Shown: positions 26,445 through 36,095, counted from the first letter of the stretch. The stretch is 64,000 nucleotides of DNA from Leisingera sp. ANG1 (GCF_000203975.2 NZ_AFCF02000008.1:248001-312000), one strand, 5' to 3'. Numbers and translations are program-made. The notes: generated from the sequence alone by a model not told the origin.

Positions 26445-26954
26445 TCAGGCAGCGCGGGAAGTCAGGACCTCATCCACCTGCTTGGCAGCGGCGATTTCAT
26501 CGTTGCCGGAAACAGCGGCCACTTCGCGGGTCAGGCGCTCCAGCGCAGCCTCGTACAGCTGACGCTCGGAATAGCTCTGCTCGCGCTGGTCGTCGGTGCG
26601 GTGCAGGTCGCGCACCACCTCAGCGATGGAGATCAGGTCGCCGGAGTTGATCTTTTGCTCGTACTCCTGGGCGCGGCGCGACCACATGGCGCGCTTCACC
26701 TTGGCTTTGCCCTTGAGCGTCTTCATCGCCTGGGCGATCACATCCGGCGAGCTCAGCGAACGCATGCCCACTTCAGTTGCCTTGTTGGTCGGCACCCGCA
26801 GGGTCATCTTGTCCTTTTCAAAGGTGATCACGAAAAGCTCCAGCGCAAAGCCGGCCACTTCCTGCTCCTCGATCGAGATGATCTGGCCGACGCCATGCGC
26901 CGGATAGACCACATAATCATTGGGGCGGAATTCGAGCTTCTTCGACTTGGTCAT
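26445..26954 (-). CDS. CarD/CdnL-family RNA polymerase-binding regulator
   Basis: 169 residues. The N-terminal Tudor-like RNA polymerase interaction domain (FRPNDYVVYPAHGVGQI, FEKDKMTLRVPTNKA) is followed by the helical DNA-binding domain (KAKVKRAMWSRRAQEYEQKINSGDL, LTREVAAVSG). CdnL stabilises open complexes at rRNA and other promoters in alphaproteobacteria. GAGGAAG lies ahead of the ATG. It is the last of a minus-strand series but has its own ~300-bp upstream region after the ferredoxin terminator. Confidence 0.95.
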   Translation of the reverse strand: MTKSKKLEFRPNDYVVYPAHGVGQIISIEEQEVAGFALELFVITFEKDKMTLRVPTNKATEVGMRSLSSPDVIAQAMKTLKGKAKVKRAMWSRRAQEYEQKINSGDLISIAEVVRDLHRTDDQREQSYSERQLYEAALERLTREVAAVSGNDEIAAAKQVDEVLTSRAA

Positions 26955-27148
26955 ACAGGTTCTTCCTCACTCATGGCCGGGCGGCACCGGCACTATGGCG
27001 TAAAAAAAATCCAGATCCGGTCAGTTCAGTTTGACCAGCCCTCAGGACATTTTCTCCGCAGAAATACCGCCCATTTTGCACGCCACTGCTACGGCGCACC
27101 GGGGGCGGACTCCGATTGTTTATGTCTATTGTGCGCTAAGTATATCAT

Positions 27149-27174
27149 AAAAAAGGGCCGCCCGAAAGGCGGCC
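27149..27174 (-). terminator. Terminator of the ferredoxin gene
   Basis: GGCCGCC (27156-27162) and GGCGGCC (27168-27174) pair around CGAAA. The A-run at 27149-27154 supplies the minus-strand U-tract. Confidence 0.82.
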
Positions 27175-27254
27175 TTCTGGCAAGGCTCCGTGAAAACCCG
27201 AAGTGATACGGCGGTTTTCCGCACAAATGCGGCGTTCCCGCGGGAGCCAGAGAA

Positions 27255-27593
27255 TCAGCCGCCTTCGCCGGGGGCCTCGGAGAAATACTTCTCCATCTTG
27301 CCCTCTTCGCCGTCGCGCTCCTCGTAGCCCGGCATCGGATCTTTCTTGGACACGATCACCGGCCACAGCTCTGCATATTTGCGGTTGAATTCAACCCATT
27401 TGTCCATGTCCGGCTCGGTATCCGGGCGAATTGCGTCTGCCGGGCATTCCGGTTCGCAAACGCCGCAGTCGATGCATTCGTCGGGATGGATCACAAGGGT
27501 GTTCTCGCCCTCATAGAAACAGTCCACCGGGCATACCTCGACACAGTCGGTGTATTTGCAGGCGATGCAGTTTTCCGTCACGACATAGGTCAT
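27255..27593 (-). CDS. fdxA: 7Fe ferredoxin (3Fe-4S and 4Fe-4S)
   Basis: 112 residues. Cysteine spacing matches the Azotobacter FdI / FdxA type: Cys9, Cys17 and Cys50 for the 3Fe-4S cluster, and Cys21, Cys40, Cys43 and Cys46 for the 4Fe-4S cluster. Cys12 is extra. The typical C-terminal extension ([17 protein letters not shown]) is present. Cytosolic low-potential electron carrier; the partner is not evident. Downstream of the S4-protein gene on the same strand. Confidence 0.95.
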   Translation of the reverse strand: MTYVVTENCIACKYTDCVEVCPVDCFYEGENTLVIHPDECIDCGVCEPECPADAIRPDTEPDMDKWVEFNRKYAELWPVIVSKKDPMPGYEERDGEEGKMEKYFSEAPGEGG

Positions 27594-27655
27594 TGTACCG
27601 AGTCCCGTTATCCGTTTGCGCCTAGCTAATCCAGACGCGGCTGCACTTCAAGGCG

Positions 27656-28030
27656 TCAAAAGCCCTCTGGCTTGCGGGTAAGATCAAGCGCCCTGCGGGC
27701 TTTTTTGTCCGGACGGCCTTTTCCCTCGAACTTTGGATTGGCCGGAATTTTTTCCTGCTTTTCCGTCATGTCAAAGTACAGCGCCTGTGCCTCCGGCGCC
27801 GGGCCGCGGCGTTCGCCGATGGCTTCCACCTTGACCACCCGGATCACTTTGCCTTGAGCAAAGGTCAGAACGTCACCCGGGGCAACGTTCTGAGCCGGTT
27901 TCAAAGCCTTGGTGCCGTTGAGGCGCACATGGCCCGCGCTGACTTGTTTCGCGGCCAGGCTGCGGGTTTTGAAAAACCGCGCATGCCAAAGCCATTTGTC
28001 GATGCGGATCTTGGGCGCCCCCTCAGTCAT
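27656..28030 (-). CDS. S4-domain RNA-binding protein, Hsp15-like
   Basis: 124 residues. The S4 domain is at the N-terminus (IRIDKWLWHARFFKTRSLAAKQVSAGHVRLNG), followed by a basic tail (GKGRPDKKARRALDL). Hsp15/HslR rescues stalled 50S subunits with nascent chains in E. coli; the same role is inferred here. It starts 8 bp after the stop of the helicase gene, so the two RNA-related genes are cotranscribed. Confidence 0.9.
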   Translation of the reverse strand: MTEGAPKIRIDKWLWHARFFKTRSLAAKQVSAGHVRLNGTKALKPAQNVAPGDVLTFAQGKVIRVVKVEAIGERRGPAPEAQALYFDMTEKQEKIPANPKFEGKGRPDKKARRALDLTRKPEGF

Positions 28031-28037
28031 AGCCGGG

Positions 28038-30992
28038 TCAATCGCCCTGCTTCAGCCCCATCAGCGCTGCGGCGAAGGGGTTGTCCGGGTCGATCTGCTT
28101 TTCCTTCTTGGCAGGACGCGAGGAATAGGTCTTGGCGCCCTGATCCTGGCGCGGACCGCCCTTGCGGCCCGGCTTGCCCCGGCCACCATCACGGTCGCCG
28201 CCCTTGGCACCGCGCGGCTTGCCCTTGCCGCCAGGCTTGCCGTCGCCCTGCGGGCGGCGGTTCTGCTGGCGCTGGCCGCCTTGGCGTCCGCCGCGGTTAC
28301 CGCCCCAAGTGAAGGTGAAAAAGACTTCCACCTCCGGCGCGTCAACAGCCGCATCGGCTGCTTCACCAACCGGGGTTTCGCCCGCAGCCGTTTCCGCAAC
28401 GGGCGCCTCGGCTGCCGGCTCGGCCGGTTCCTCGGCGACGGGGGCAACGCCCTCGTCTGCGATGGCTTCAGTGCCGGCAGGCACATCCGCCGGCGCAGGC
28501 TCGCCTTCGGCATCCGGTGCCGCGGCCGGGGTGTTCTCTGCCTCTGCAGCGGCATCCATCACCGGCTGACCTTCGGCAGGCGTGCCGGTTTCTGCCACCA
28601 CGGCGTCGGCAGGCTTCACCTTTTCGCGTTCGCCCTTCTCGGCTTTGTAGCCCAGGCCCTGCATCAGATCGGCGAACTGCTCCAGCGTCATACCGGTGAT
28701 CGACAGCATGTCCGCCTTGGCTTCAAAGCCGCCGCGGCTGTCTTCGCCGCGCAGCATGTCAGCCAGACGCTCCAGCATGTCGATGCGGATCATCCGCTCG
28801 CCGGCGGCACGGTAGCCGGACATGGTGTCATAGCCTTCCGGCGCGTCTTTGATGGACGGCACGGTGACCAGACCCGGGGGCGGCGCCTCTGGGAAGTCTT
28901 GCAGGCCGTTTGCCAGCGACCACAGCACCAGGCGCAGACGGGTCGGCGCCGGCTTCAGCAGCAGCGGCATGAAAATGGTGAACTGGCCGAAGCGGATGCC
29001 GTGCTTGCGCAGCGCGCCGCGGGCGTCCTGATCCAGGTCCTTGACCTCTTGCGCCACGCCTGCACGGGGCAGCACGCCGAGGTTTTCGACCATGCGGAAG
29101 GCAAAGCCGCGCGCGAGACCGGTCAGTTCTTCATCTTTCTGCAGGTTCAGAAGCGGCTCGAACAGCGCGTTGATCTTGCGGGTGATGAAATGCAGCAGGC
29201 GGCGCTCGACCTTCTGGGCGACATCCGGGCCTGCGGCGTCATCAACGAAGACCTCGATCTGCGGGTTCAGCGCGTCGGCGCCGGCAACCAGCTTGCCCAC
29301 CGCATGTTCGCCCCACATCAGACCGCCCTGTTCGGTAAAGTCGATCTCGGTATCGGGCGCGTTGTAGAACCGGTCCGCACGCAGATGGAATTGCGGCGCC
29401 AATGCCTGCAGCGAGGCCGCCTTGAGGGCCTTTGCCTCAGTGCCTTGCGCAGCTTTGTCCGGGCTGAACCGGAACCCCTCCAGACGGCCGACGAATTCGC
29501 CTTCGACCGTCACTTCACCCTTGTCATTCACTTCGGCCAAAAGGGCCTCCTTCTGTTTGAGCCGCCGCAACAGCACAGACGTGCGCCGGTCCACAAATCG
29601 CTGAGTCAAACGCTCATGCAGAGCATCCGACAACCTGTCTTCTACAGCGCGCGTCTCCCCGCGCCAATGGCTTTCGTCACGCAGCCAGCCATTCCGCTGC
29701 GCGACATATGTCCACGTCCGGATAAATGCCAGACGCTTGGACAATGTGTCGATGTTTCCGTCGGTGCGGTCAATCCGCTTTATCTGGCGGGCCATCCAGT
29801 CGTCCGGCACCACCCCGCCGCCATGCAAATGCTCGAAAATCACCCCCAGAAGCGACGTGTGTTCGGCATGGGAGATACCGCGGAAATCAGGGATCCGGCA
29901 AACATCCCACAACAATTTCACCGACTGCGCGTTGGTGGTGCGCGAGATCACGGCGGATTCCCGCGACAGCATCTTCAGCGCGCCCAGATCATCGGCTTCA
30001 CGCGCTTTGATCAGGTTCTCGTTCGAGGGGCTTGATTCGAGCGAATTGATCAGCGCCTCAACCGAGCCGAATTGCAAATCGGCAGAGCGCCAGTTGAGTT
30101 TCTTCAGCGGCGTGAACTGATGGTTCATGATGGCCGATGCGGTGCCCTCATCCAGTGGCCTTGCATCGCCGGTGACGCCAAAGGTGCCGTGGCTCATCCC
30201 CCGGCCCGCGCGGCCTGCGATCTGCGCCAGTTCATTCGGTGCCAGCGGGCGCATCCGGCGGCCGTCAAACTTGGTGGTGGAGGAAAACGCCACATGGTCA
30301 ATATCCAGGTTCAGCCCCATGCCGATGGCATCGGTCGCCACAAGGTAATCGACCTCGCCATTCTGATAGAGCGCCACCTGGGCGTTGCGTGTCCGGGGGG
30401 AGAGCGCCCCCATCACCACCGCTGCACCGCCCTTCTGGCGGCGGATCAACTCGGCGATTGCATATACATTATCAACCGAAAACCCGACGATTGCGGTCCG
30501 TGGCGGCATACGACTTATCTTTTTCGAACCAGCGTAGACCAGATCGGACATCCGGTCGCGGCGGACGAATTCGACACCCGGCACCAGCGCCGAGATCGGT
30601 CCGCGCATGGTGTCTGCGCCCAGAAACAGCGTCTCATGAGTACCGCGGGCGCGCAGCAACCGGTCTGTGAACACATGGCCGCGCTCCGGGTCGGCGCAGA
30701 GCTGGATTTCGTCGATGGCCAGGAAATCGCACCCCATGCCCTCCGGCATCGCCTCGACGGTGCAGATCCAGTACTGCGCCCGCGGCGGCACGATCCGTTC
30801 CTCGCCGGTGACCAGCGCCACGACTGACGGGCCGCGCGCAGCCACCACCTTGTCATAGACTTCCCGCGCCAACAGGCGCAGCGGAAAGCCCATCACTCCG
30901 GTGCGGTAGCCCAGCATCCGTTCGATGGCATAGTGGGTTTTGCCGGTGTTGGTCGGGCCCAGAACGGCCACGATCCGCGATGCGCTTGCCAT
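28038..30992 (-). CDS. SUV3-like superfamily 2 RNA helicase with long disordered C-tail
   Basis: 984 residues. Walker A GPTNTGKT (12-19), DEIQ box (94-97), motif V DAIGMGLN (221-228) and motif VI QIAGRAGRG (257-265) match the mitochondrial degradasome helicase SUV3. The middle ~450 residues include the SUV3 C-terminal helical region. The last ~170 residues are an acidic/Ala/Pro stretch followed by a Gly/Arg/Lys-rich RGG-like tail (GGNRGGRQGGQRQQNRRPQ) suited to RNA binding. SUV3 homologues are characteristic of alphaproteobacteria. Role in RNA turnover is inferred from the family and its cotranscription with an S4 protein. Confidence 0.9.
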   Translation of the reverse strand: MASASRIVAVLGPTNTGKTHYAIERMLGYRTGVMGFPLRLLAREVYDKVVAARGPSVVALVTGEERIVPPRAQYWICTVEAMPEGMGCDFLAIDEIQLCADPERGHVFTDRLLRARGTHETLFLGADTMRGPISALVPGVEFVRRDRMSDLVYAGSKKISRMPPRTAIVGFSVDNVYAIAELIRRQKGGAAVVMGALSPRTRNAQVALYQNGEVDYLVATDAIGMGLNLDIDHVAFSSTTKFDGRRMRPLAPNELAQIAGRAGRGMSHGTFGVTGDARPLDEGTASAIMNHQFTPLKKLNWRSADLQFGSVEALINSLESSPSNENLIKAREADDLGALKMLSRESAVISRTTNAQSVKLLWDVCRIPDFRGISHAEHTSLLGVIFEHLHGGGVVPDDWMARQIKRIDRTDGNIDTLSKRLAFIRTWTYVAQRNGWLRDESHWRGETRAVEDRLSDALHERLTQRFVDRRTSVLLRRLKQKEALLAEVNDKGEVTVEGEFVGRLEGFRFSPDKAAQGTEAKALKAASLQALAPQFHLRADRFYNAPDTEIDFTEQGGLMWGEHAVGKLVAGADALNPQIEVFVDDAAGPDVAQKVERRLLHFITRKINALFEPLLNLQKDEELTGLARGFAFRMVENLGVLPRAGVAQEVKDLDQDARGALRKHGIRFGQFTIFMPLLLKPAPTRLRLVLWSLANGLQDFPEAPPPGLVTVPSIKDAPEGYDTMSGYRAAGERMIRIDMLERLADMLRGEDSRGGFEAKADMLSITGMTLEQFADLMQGLGYKAEKGEREKVKPADAVVAETGTPAEGQPVMDAAAEAENTPAAAPDAEGEPAPADVPAGTEAIADEGVAPVAEEPAEPAAEAPVAETAAGETPVGEAADAAVDAPEVEVFFTFTWGGNRGGRQGGQRQQNRRPQGDGKPGGKGKPRGAKGGDRDGGRGKPGRKGGPRQDQGAKTYSSRPAKKEKQIDPDNPFAAALMGLKQGD

Positions 30993-31020
30993 AACTTCAG
31001 CCCCCGCGCCCCAGCGGGGC

Positions 31021-31587
31021 TTACAGTTCCCTGCCCTCGATCGAGGGCCTCAGACGTTCGAGGGCGCTGTTTACTTCCTCGTGGTGCGGATGTATAGCCT
31101 TGGCGCGCTGGTAGGCCTCATAGGCGCGTTCCGGCTGGCGGAACTGCTCAAACACCACGCCCAGCGCATAGACCGCGTTGTAGTCCTGCGGGTTCAGTGC
31201 CAGCGACCGTTCCAGATCCGCTATCGAAGGGCCGTAGAGGCCGATCTCGAAGTAAACCCGCGCGCGTTCATACCAGCCGCGGGCAAAGCCTGGCGCGTGA
31301 TCGGTCAGCGCGGTCAGATGCTCCACCGCCTCCTGCAGGTCGCCGCGTTCCATCGCGTCCCGTCCCCGCCGCAGCAGCAGGTCCATTGAAGGAGAACCGC
31401 TCCTGGCCCACAGCGCCTGCAGCTCGCGGTCAATCGCCGCGGCCTCCGATGCTTCGGACTGCGCCAGATCCTGCAGCAGCACCTCGGCAGACAGCGCCTG
31501 CGCGGCACCACTGCCAGGCAGGGAAAGCGCGGCCATGGCAGCCGTTGCCGCCACGATAGCTTTGAGCTTTGGGAAATTTGCCACCAT
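31021..31587 (-). CDS. Secreted TPR protein
   Basis: 188 residues. Signal peptide (about 1-29, ending GSGAAQA). At least three TPR units follow: LLLRRGRDAMERGDLQEAVEHLTALTDHAP, ARGWYERARVYFEIGLYGPSIADLERSLALNP, NAVYALGVVFEQFRQPERAYEAYQRAKAIHP. Periplasmic scaffold or assembly factor; the partner is unknown. It ends 28 bp before the helicase start and is probably first in that operon, divergent from the SCP2 gene. Confidence 0.85.
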   Translation of the reverse strand: MVANFPKLKAIVAATAAMAALSLPGSGAAQALSAEVLLQDLAQSEASEAAAIDRELQALWARSGSPSMDLLLRRGRDAMERGDLQEAVEHLTALTDHAPGFARGWYERARVYFEIGLYGPSIADLERSLALNPQDYNAVYALGVVFEQFRQPERAYEAYQRAKAIHPHHEEVNSALERLRPSIEGREL

Positions 31588-31688
31588 GATGCCCCCAGTG
31601 TAATCCCGCGCGCTGCATTTACCAGTAATAGCTGCTATGGCTTCACAGGTTTGTGCTATAAGGCGCGCAAAACAGATTGAGGATCAAG

Positions 31689-31979
31689 ATGAGCGTTACC
31701 CTTGAACAGGCAGCTGAGGCCCTGAACGGCAAACTGGATGCAGGCGAATTCACCGCCTCCGCCAAATTCCAGATCGAAGGCCTGGGCGCCATCATGCTGG
31801 ACAGCTCCGGCGCCCGCGTCGCCGATGAAGAGGCCGACGTGACCATGTCCGCCGACGCCGACACGTTCCAGTCGATCCTTGAGGGCGACCTGAACCCGAC
31901 CGCGGCCTTCATGTCCGGCAAGCTGACCATTGACGGCGACATGGGCACGGCGATGCAGCTCGCCTCGGCGCTGGCCTGA
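31689..31979 (+). CDS. SCP2 sterol/lipid-binding domain protein
   Basis: 96 residues, one complete SCP2 domain: an N-terminal helix (LEQAAEALNGKLD), beta-sheet with AKFQIEGLGAIMLD, then ADVTMSADADTFQSILEGDLNPTAAFMSGKLTIDGD. This is the standard bacterial SCP2 core. Binds a hydrophobic ligand; the natural one is not known. GAGGA precedes the ATG. Its stop overlaps the start of the hydrolase gene (TGATG), which suggests linked lipid-related functions. Confidence 0.92.
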   Translation: MSVTLEQAAEALNGKLDAGEFTASAKFQIEGLGAIMLDSSGARVADEEADVTMSADADTFQSILEGDLNPTAAFMSGKLTIDGDMGTAMQLASALA

Positions 31980-32941
31980 TGGACGGAACCCCGGTGGACC
32001 TCCAGCCCGCCCCCTTGTTTGCGGAAATCGCGCAGGGACCGGCAGGCGGGGAAGCCCACTGGGTGCACACCTCAGATGGCCTGCGCATCCGTGCGGGCCA
32101 CTGGCGTCCTGAAGGGGAGGCAAAGGGCACGGTCCTGCTGTTCCCCGGACGTACGGAATATATCGAGAAATACGGGACCGCCGCGGCCGAGTTTGCCGCC
32201 CGCGGCTATGCCACCCTGACCGTGGACTGGCGCGGTCAGGGGCTTGCCGGACGGATGCTGGCCGAACGGCGGCTAGGCCATGTCGGCCATTTCACCGATT
32301 TCCAGAAAGATGTGCAGGCGCTGGCCGCGCTGGCCGCGCAATTGGACCTGCCCCGGCCCTGGCACCTGGTTGGCCATTCAATGGGCGGCGCCATCGGCCT
32401 GCGCGCCCTGATCGAGGGGCTGGAGGTCAACTCCTGCGCCTTCACCGGCCCGATGTGGGGCATCCAGATCCCGCCGCTGCTGCGGCCGCTGGTACGTGCC
32501 CTTGGCGGCATCGCGCCGCTGCTGCGTTTGGACGAACGGCTGCTGCCGACCACCGCGTTGGAGCAATACGTGCAGATAACCCCGTTCGAGGGCAACACGC
32601 TGACCACCGATCCGGAAATGTACAAGCTGATGCACGCCCAACTGGAAGCCCAGCCGGATCTGGCGCTTGGCGGTCCCACCATCCAATGGCTGCGGGTCAG
32701 CCTGCAGGAATGCGCGGAACTGGCAGCGATGCCCTCCCCCGCCCTGCCCTGCATCACCTTCCTCGGCACTGACGAGCAGATCGTCAATCCCGGCGCCATT
32801 CACGACCGCATGAACCGCTGGCCGGGCGGCGAGCTGGACCTGATCAAAGGGGGGCAGCACGAGGTGATGATGGAAACCCCGGAAATCCGCGCCCATGTGT
32901 TTTCCCGCATGTGCCGCTTGTTTGATCAGTACAGCCGCTGA
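31979..32941 (+). CDS. Alpha/beta hydrolase, monoacylglycerol lipase / lysophospholipase-like
   Basis: 320 residues. An oxyanion-strand LLFPGRTEYIEKYG, LTVDWRGQGLAGR, nucleophile Ser134 in VGHSMGGAIG, an acid region near FLGTDEQIVNPGA and a catalytic His in KGGQHEVMMETPEIR. The same family as PldB. No signal peptide. Translationally coupled to the upstream SCP2 protein. Hydrolysis of a lysolipid or monoglyceride is likely; the exact substrate is not determined. Confidence 0.88.
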   Translation: MDGTPVDLQPAPLFAEIAQGPAGGEAHWVHTSDGLRIRAGHWRPEGEAKGTVLLFPGRTEYIEKYGTAAAEFAARGYATLTVDWRGQGLAGRMLAERRLGHVGHFTDFQKDVQALAALAAQLDLPRPWHLVGHSMGGAIGLRALIEGLEVNSCAFTGPMWGIQIPPLLRPLVRALGGIAPLLRLDERLLPTTALEQYVQITPFEGNTLTTDPEMYKLMHAQLEAQPDLALGGPTIQWLRVSLQECAELAAMPSPALPCITFLGTDEQIVNPGAIHDRMNRWPGGELDLIKGGQHEVMMETPEIRAHVFSRMCRLFDQYSR

Positions 32942-33089
32942 CCCCCGTTGCCTGGGCTGCGTACGCCCCGTTTACCCGGCTCTTACCCGAAAATGCCATT
33001 CTCTTGCGGCCCGGCGTCCGGCCTGCTTGTGATCCCGCAAGCCCGCCCTTAGATGTTGGGTCAAAGAATTTCTCATGACAGGAGCCCCC

Positions 33090-34910
33090 ATGTTCCAGCT
33101 TCCCTTCCCCGTCCGCGACGCAAACGCCACTGCCGGTTCCGGCGGCCTCGGCGATCTGCCGGAATGGGACCTCAGCGATCTTTACGCGTCTGAGGACGCC
33201 CCCGAACTGGCCCGCGACCTGGAGTGGCTGGAGAAGGAATGCGCCGCATTTGCCGCCGATTACGAGGGCAAGCTCGCTGATCTGGATGCAGACGGGCTGC
33301 TGGAATGCGTGCAGCGCAATGAGAAGATCAACAACATCGCCGGCCGCATCATGTCCTTTGCGGGCCTGCGCTATTACCAGCTGACCACCGACGCCGACCG
33401 CGCGGCCTTTCTGTCCGATTGCCAGGAAAAGGTCACCATCGCCACCACCCCGCTGGTGTTCTTCACGCTGGAACTGAACCGGATCGAAGACAGCGTGATG
33501 AACGCGCATCTGGCCGCCAATGCGGAACTGGCGCGCTATGACAGCGTTTTCCGCCGCATCCGCTCGATGAAGCCCTACCAGCTGTCGGATGAGCTGGAGA
33601 AATTCATGCATGATCTCGGCATTGTCGGCGACGCCTGGGAAAAGCTGTTTGACGAGACCATCGCGGGCCTCACCTTCACCGTGAACGGCGAAGAGCTGAA
33701 CATCGAAGGCACCCTGAACCTGCTGACTGAGCAGGACCGCAGCAAGCGCGAGGCCGCAGCCCGCGAACTGGCGCGCGTCTTTGCTGAGAACATCAAGACC
33801 TTCGCCCGTGTCCACAACACCCAGGCCAAGGAAAAGGAAATCATCGACCGCTGGCGCGGCATGCCCAGCGCCCAGACCGGCCGCCACCTCTCCAACGACG
33901 TGGAGCCCGAGGTCGTCGAGGCGCTGCGCGAGGCAGTGGTTGCCGCCTACCCCAAGCTTTCCCACCGCTATTATGAGCTGAAGCGCAAATGGCTGGGGCT
34001 GGACGTGATGCAGGTCTGGGACCGCAACGCGCCGCTGCCGCTGGAGGATACCCGCACCATCGGCTGGGATGAGGCTGAAAAGACGGTGATGGAGGCCTAC
34101 AACGCCTTTGATCCCCGCATGGGTGAGATTGCCGCGCCGTTCTTCTCGGACGGCTGGATCGACGCCGGCGTGAAACCCGGCAAGGCCCCTGGCGCTTTTG
34201 CCCACCCCACCGTCACAAACGTGCACCCCTATGTGATGCTGAACTACCTGGGCAAGCCGCGCGACGTGATGACCCTGGCGCATGAGCTGGGCCACGGCGT
34301 GCATCAGGTGCTGGCGGCGGAACAGGGCGAAATGCTGTCCTCCACCCCGCTGACCCTGGCGGAAACCGCGTCTGTGTTCGGCGAGATGCTCACCTTCCGC
34401 AAGATGCTCGACAAGGCCGAAACCAAGGAGCAGCGCAAGGTGCTGCTGGCGGGCAAGGTCGAGGACATGATCAACACGGTGGTGCGCCAGATCGCCTTCT
34501 ATGACTTTGAATGCAAGCTGCACGAAGCCCGCCGCGGCGGCGAACTGACCCCGGATGACATCAACGCCATCTGGATGTCGGTGCAGGCGGAAAGCCTGGG
34601 CGAAGCCTTTGAATATATGGACGGCTACGAGACCTTCTGGGCCTATATCCCGCACTTCGTGCATTCACCCTTCTATGTCTACGCCTATGCCTTCGGCGAT
34701 GGTCTGGTGAACGCGCTCTACTCGGTCTATGCCGAGGGCGGCGAAGGGTTCGAGGACAAGTATTTCGAGATGCTCAAGGCCGGCGGTTCCAAGCACCACA
34801 AGGAGCTGCTGGCGCCCTTCGGCCTCGACGCCACCGATCCCAAGTTCTGGGACAAGGGCCTTTCGATGATCTCCGGCTTCATTGACGAGCTGGAAGCGAT
34901 GGAAGACTGA
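33090..34910 (+). CDS. pepF: Oligoendopeptidase F, M3-family zinc peptidase
   Basis: 606 residues from the ATG behind CAGGAG; ATG 33075 is possible but has no ribosome binding site. The zinc motif HELGH (His398, Glu399, His402) lies in MTLAHELGHGVHQVL, with the third ligand expected in TLAETASVFGEM. The N-terminal LPEWDLSDLY opening and C-terminal SPFYVYAYAFGDGLV are pepF hallmarks. Cytosolic breakdown of oligopeptides. Overlaps the following GNAT gene by one base. Confidence 0.95.
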   Translation: MFQLPFPVRDANATAGSGGLGDLPEWDLSDLYASEDAPELARDLEWLEKECAAFAADYEGKLADLDADGLLECVQRNEKINNIAGRIMSFAGLRYYQLTTDADRAAFLSDCQEKVTIATTPLVFFTLELNRIEDSVMNAHLAANAELARYDSVFRRIRSMKPYQLSDELEKFMHDLGIVGDAWEKLFDETIAGLTFTVNGEELNIEGTLNLLTEQDRSKREAAARELARVFAENIKTFARVHNTQAKEKEIIDRWRGMPSAQTGRHLSNDVEPEVVEALREAVVAAYPKLSHRYYELKRKWLGLDVMQVWDRNAPLPLEDTRTIGWDEAEKTVMEAYNAFDPRMGEIAAPFFSDGWIDAGVKPGKAPGAFAHPTVTNVHPYVMLNYLGKPRDVMTLAHELGHGVHQVLAAEQGEMLSSTPLTLAETASVFGEMLTFRKMLDKAETKEQRKVLLAGKVEDMINTVVRQIAFYDFECKLHEARRGGELTPDDINAIWMSVQAESLGEAFEYMDGYETFWAYIPHFVHSPFYVYAYAFGDGLVNALYSVYAEGGEGFEDKYFEMLKAGGSKHHKELLAPFGLDATDPKFWDKGLSMISGFIDELEAMED

Positions 34911-35389
34911 TGCCAATAGCCCTGCGCCCGGTGGCCCGCAGCGAGTTTGACCTGGTAAGCCGTATTGAGGTTGAACCGGATCAAATCCGTTTTTCCGGCA
35001 CCGTAGCGCAGGCTTTTGGAGAAGATGAGGACGGCGTGGATTTTCACGCCATCCTCGACGGCACCCGCGCGGTCGGGTTCTTCAAAACAGACCGTCTTTA
35101 TCATGAGACCTATGATTTCGCGGAGGCAAATACCCTGGGCCTACGCGGCTTCATGATTGATCGCCGCGCGCAGGGCAAAGGTTATGCCACTGCCGCCGTA
35201 GCGGCCCTGAAAACCTACCTGCCCGCCCAATACCCGGATCGTCCTGCCGTGGTGCTGACGGTCAACATGCAGAATCCTGCGGCAGTCCGCTGCTACCTGA
35301 AAGGCGGGTTTCAGGATACAGGGGGCATCTACCCGCACGGCCTTGCAGGCCCGCAGCACATCCTGCGGATGGCGCTGCCGCAGGGCTAA
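34910..35389 (+). CDS. GNAT-family N-acetyltransferase
   Basis: 159 residues. The acetyl-CoA site motif A is MIDRRAQGKGYATAAVAAL (Q/R-x-x-G-x-G/A), and VNMQNPAAVRCYLKGGFQDTG is motif B. Start overlaps pepF's stop (TGATG). Resembles spermidine/RimI-type small acetyltransferases. Substrate unknown. Confidence 0.88.
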   Translation: MPIALRPVARSEFDLVSRIEVEPDQIRFSGTVAQAFGEDEDGVDFHAILDGTRAVGFFKTDRLYHETYDFAEANTLGLRGFMIDRRAQGKGYATAAVAALKTYLPAQYPDRPAVVLTVNMQNPAAVRCYLKGGFQDTGGIYPHGLAGPQHILRMALPQG

Positions 35390-35522
35390 ACCTGCACCCT
35401 AATTCGCTACCAGGGGCGGCCACTCTAAGCAGCAAAATCTAATACAGCTTGCAATCACGCCGTCGGATTTCCGAACAATTTATGGTATAGTCACTCCGTT
35501 CACCAGTTGGAGGGTACAAGTG

Positions 35523-35984
35523 ATGTCTGTGTTCAAGAAAATCTGCGTTTTGGCGTTTGCGTCGATCATTGCAGCAGCACCAGCTTCTGCGGCTGGCCCA
35601 GACAAAAAGAACGGGGTCAGCGGTGAAACCATCGCCAAGCTGTACGCCGGGAAAACCTGGATCTGGAGCAAGGGCGGCACCTATTGGGCGCCAGACGGCA
35701 GCTTTCAAGCTATCTGGGAAGACAGCGTCGGCCTCGGCAAATGGTATGCAACCTCCAAGGGCAATCTTTGTTATGAAGCCCTCTGGTACCACGGCAAAGA
35801 CGAACCAGGCAAACAGCGCAAGGAGTGCTTCCGCCACGTCGCCGACAGTCAGGGCCAGCTATGGAAGTACAGCGACAAGGACAAGTCCTGGTACAAGCCG
35901 ACTAGAGAGTTTGCTGAGCGCATCAAGCCAGGGAACAAGATCAGTTCTCGGGTACGCAAGCTGAGAAAACGCTACGGGGTATAA
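35523..35984 (+). CDS. DUF995-like secreted protein
   Basis: 153 residues from the ATG behind TTGGAGGG. Signal peptide to about residue 24 (ending PASAA). The mature part has KTWIWSKGGTYWAPDGSFQAIWE, GKWYATSKGNLCYEALWYHG and KECFRHVADSQGQLWKYSDKDKSWYK, with Cys residues near 82 and 99, a pattern I associate with DUF995. Rich in Trp and Lys with a strongly basic C-terminus. Periplasmic or exported. Function unknown. A TATGGTATAGT stretch about 35 bp upstream may be its promoter. Confidence 0.8.
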   Translation: MSVFKKICVLAFASIIAAAPASAAGPDKKNGVSGETIAKLYAGKTWIWSKGGTYWAPDGSFQAIWEDSVGLGKWYATSKGNLCYEALWYHGKDEPGKQRKECFRHVADSQGQLWKYSDKDKSWYKPTREFAERIKPGNKISSRVRKLRKRYGV

Positions 35985-36095
35985 AGGCACTCATCAGGCG
36001 TCAAATGACGCTGCCAGCCGCATCGGCTTCGCAAACATTCCAGACATGCAGCACCCCATGCCCAAGGATGATCCCATCAGCCAAGGGAGGCCCCC

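Noticed and set aside
32844-34664. 606-codon open frame opposite pepF, and similar long antisense frames opposite the helicase (27909-30035) and ribB/ribE (50168-52147)
   Set aside because: They mirror strongly GC3-biased genes with clear catalytic motifs, have no ribosome binding sites and show His/Gln/Arg-rich composition typical of antisense shadows.
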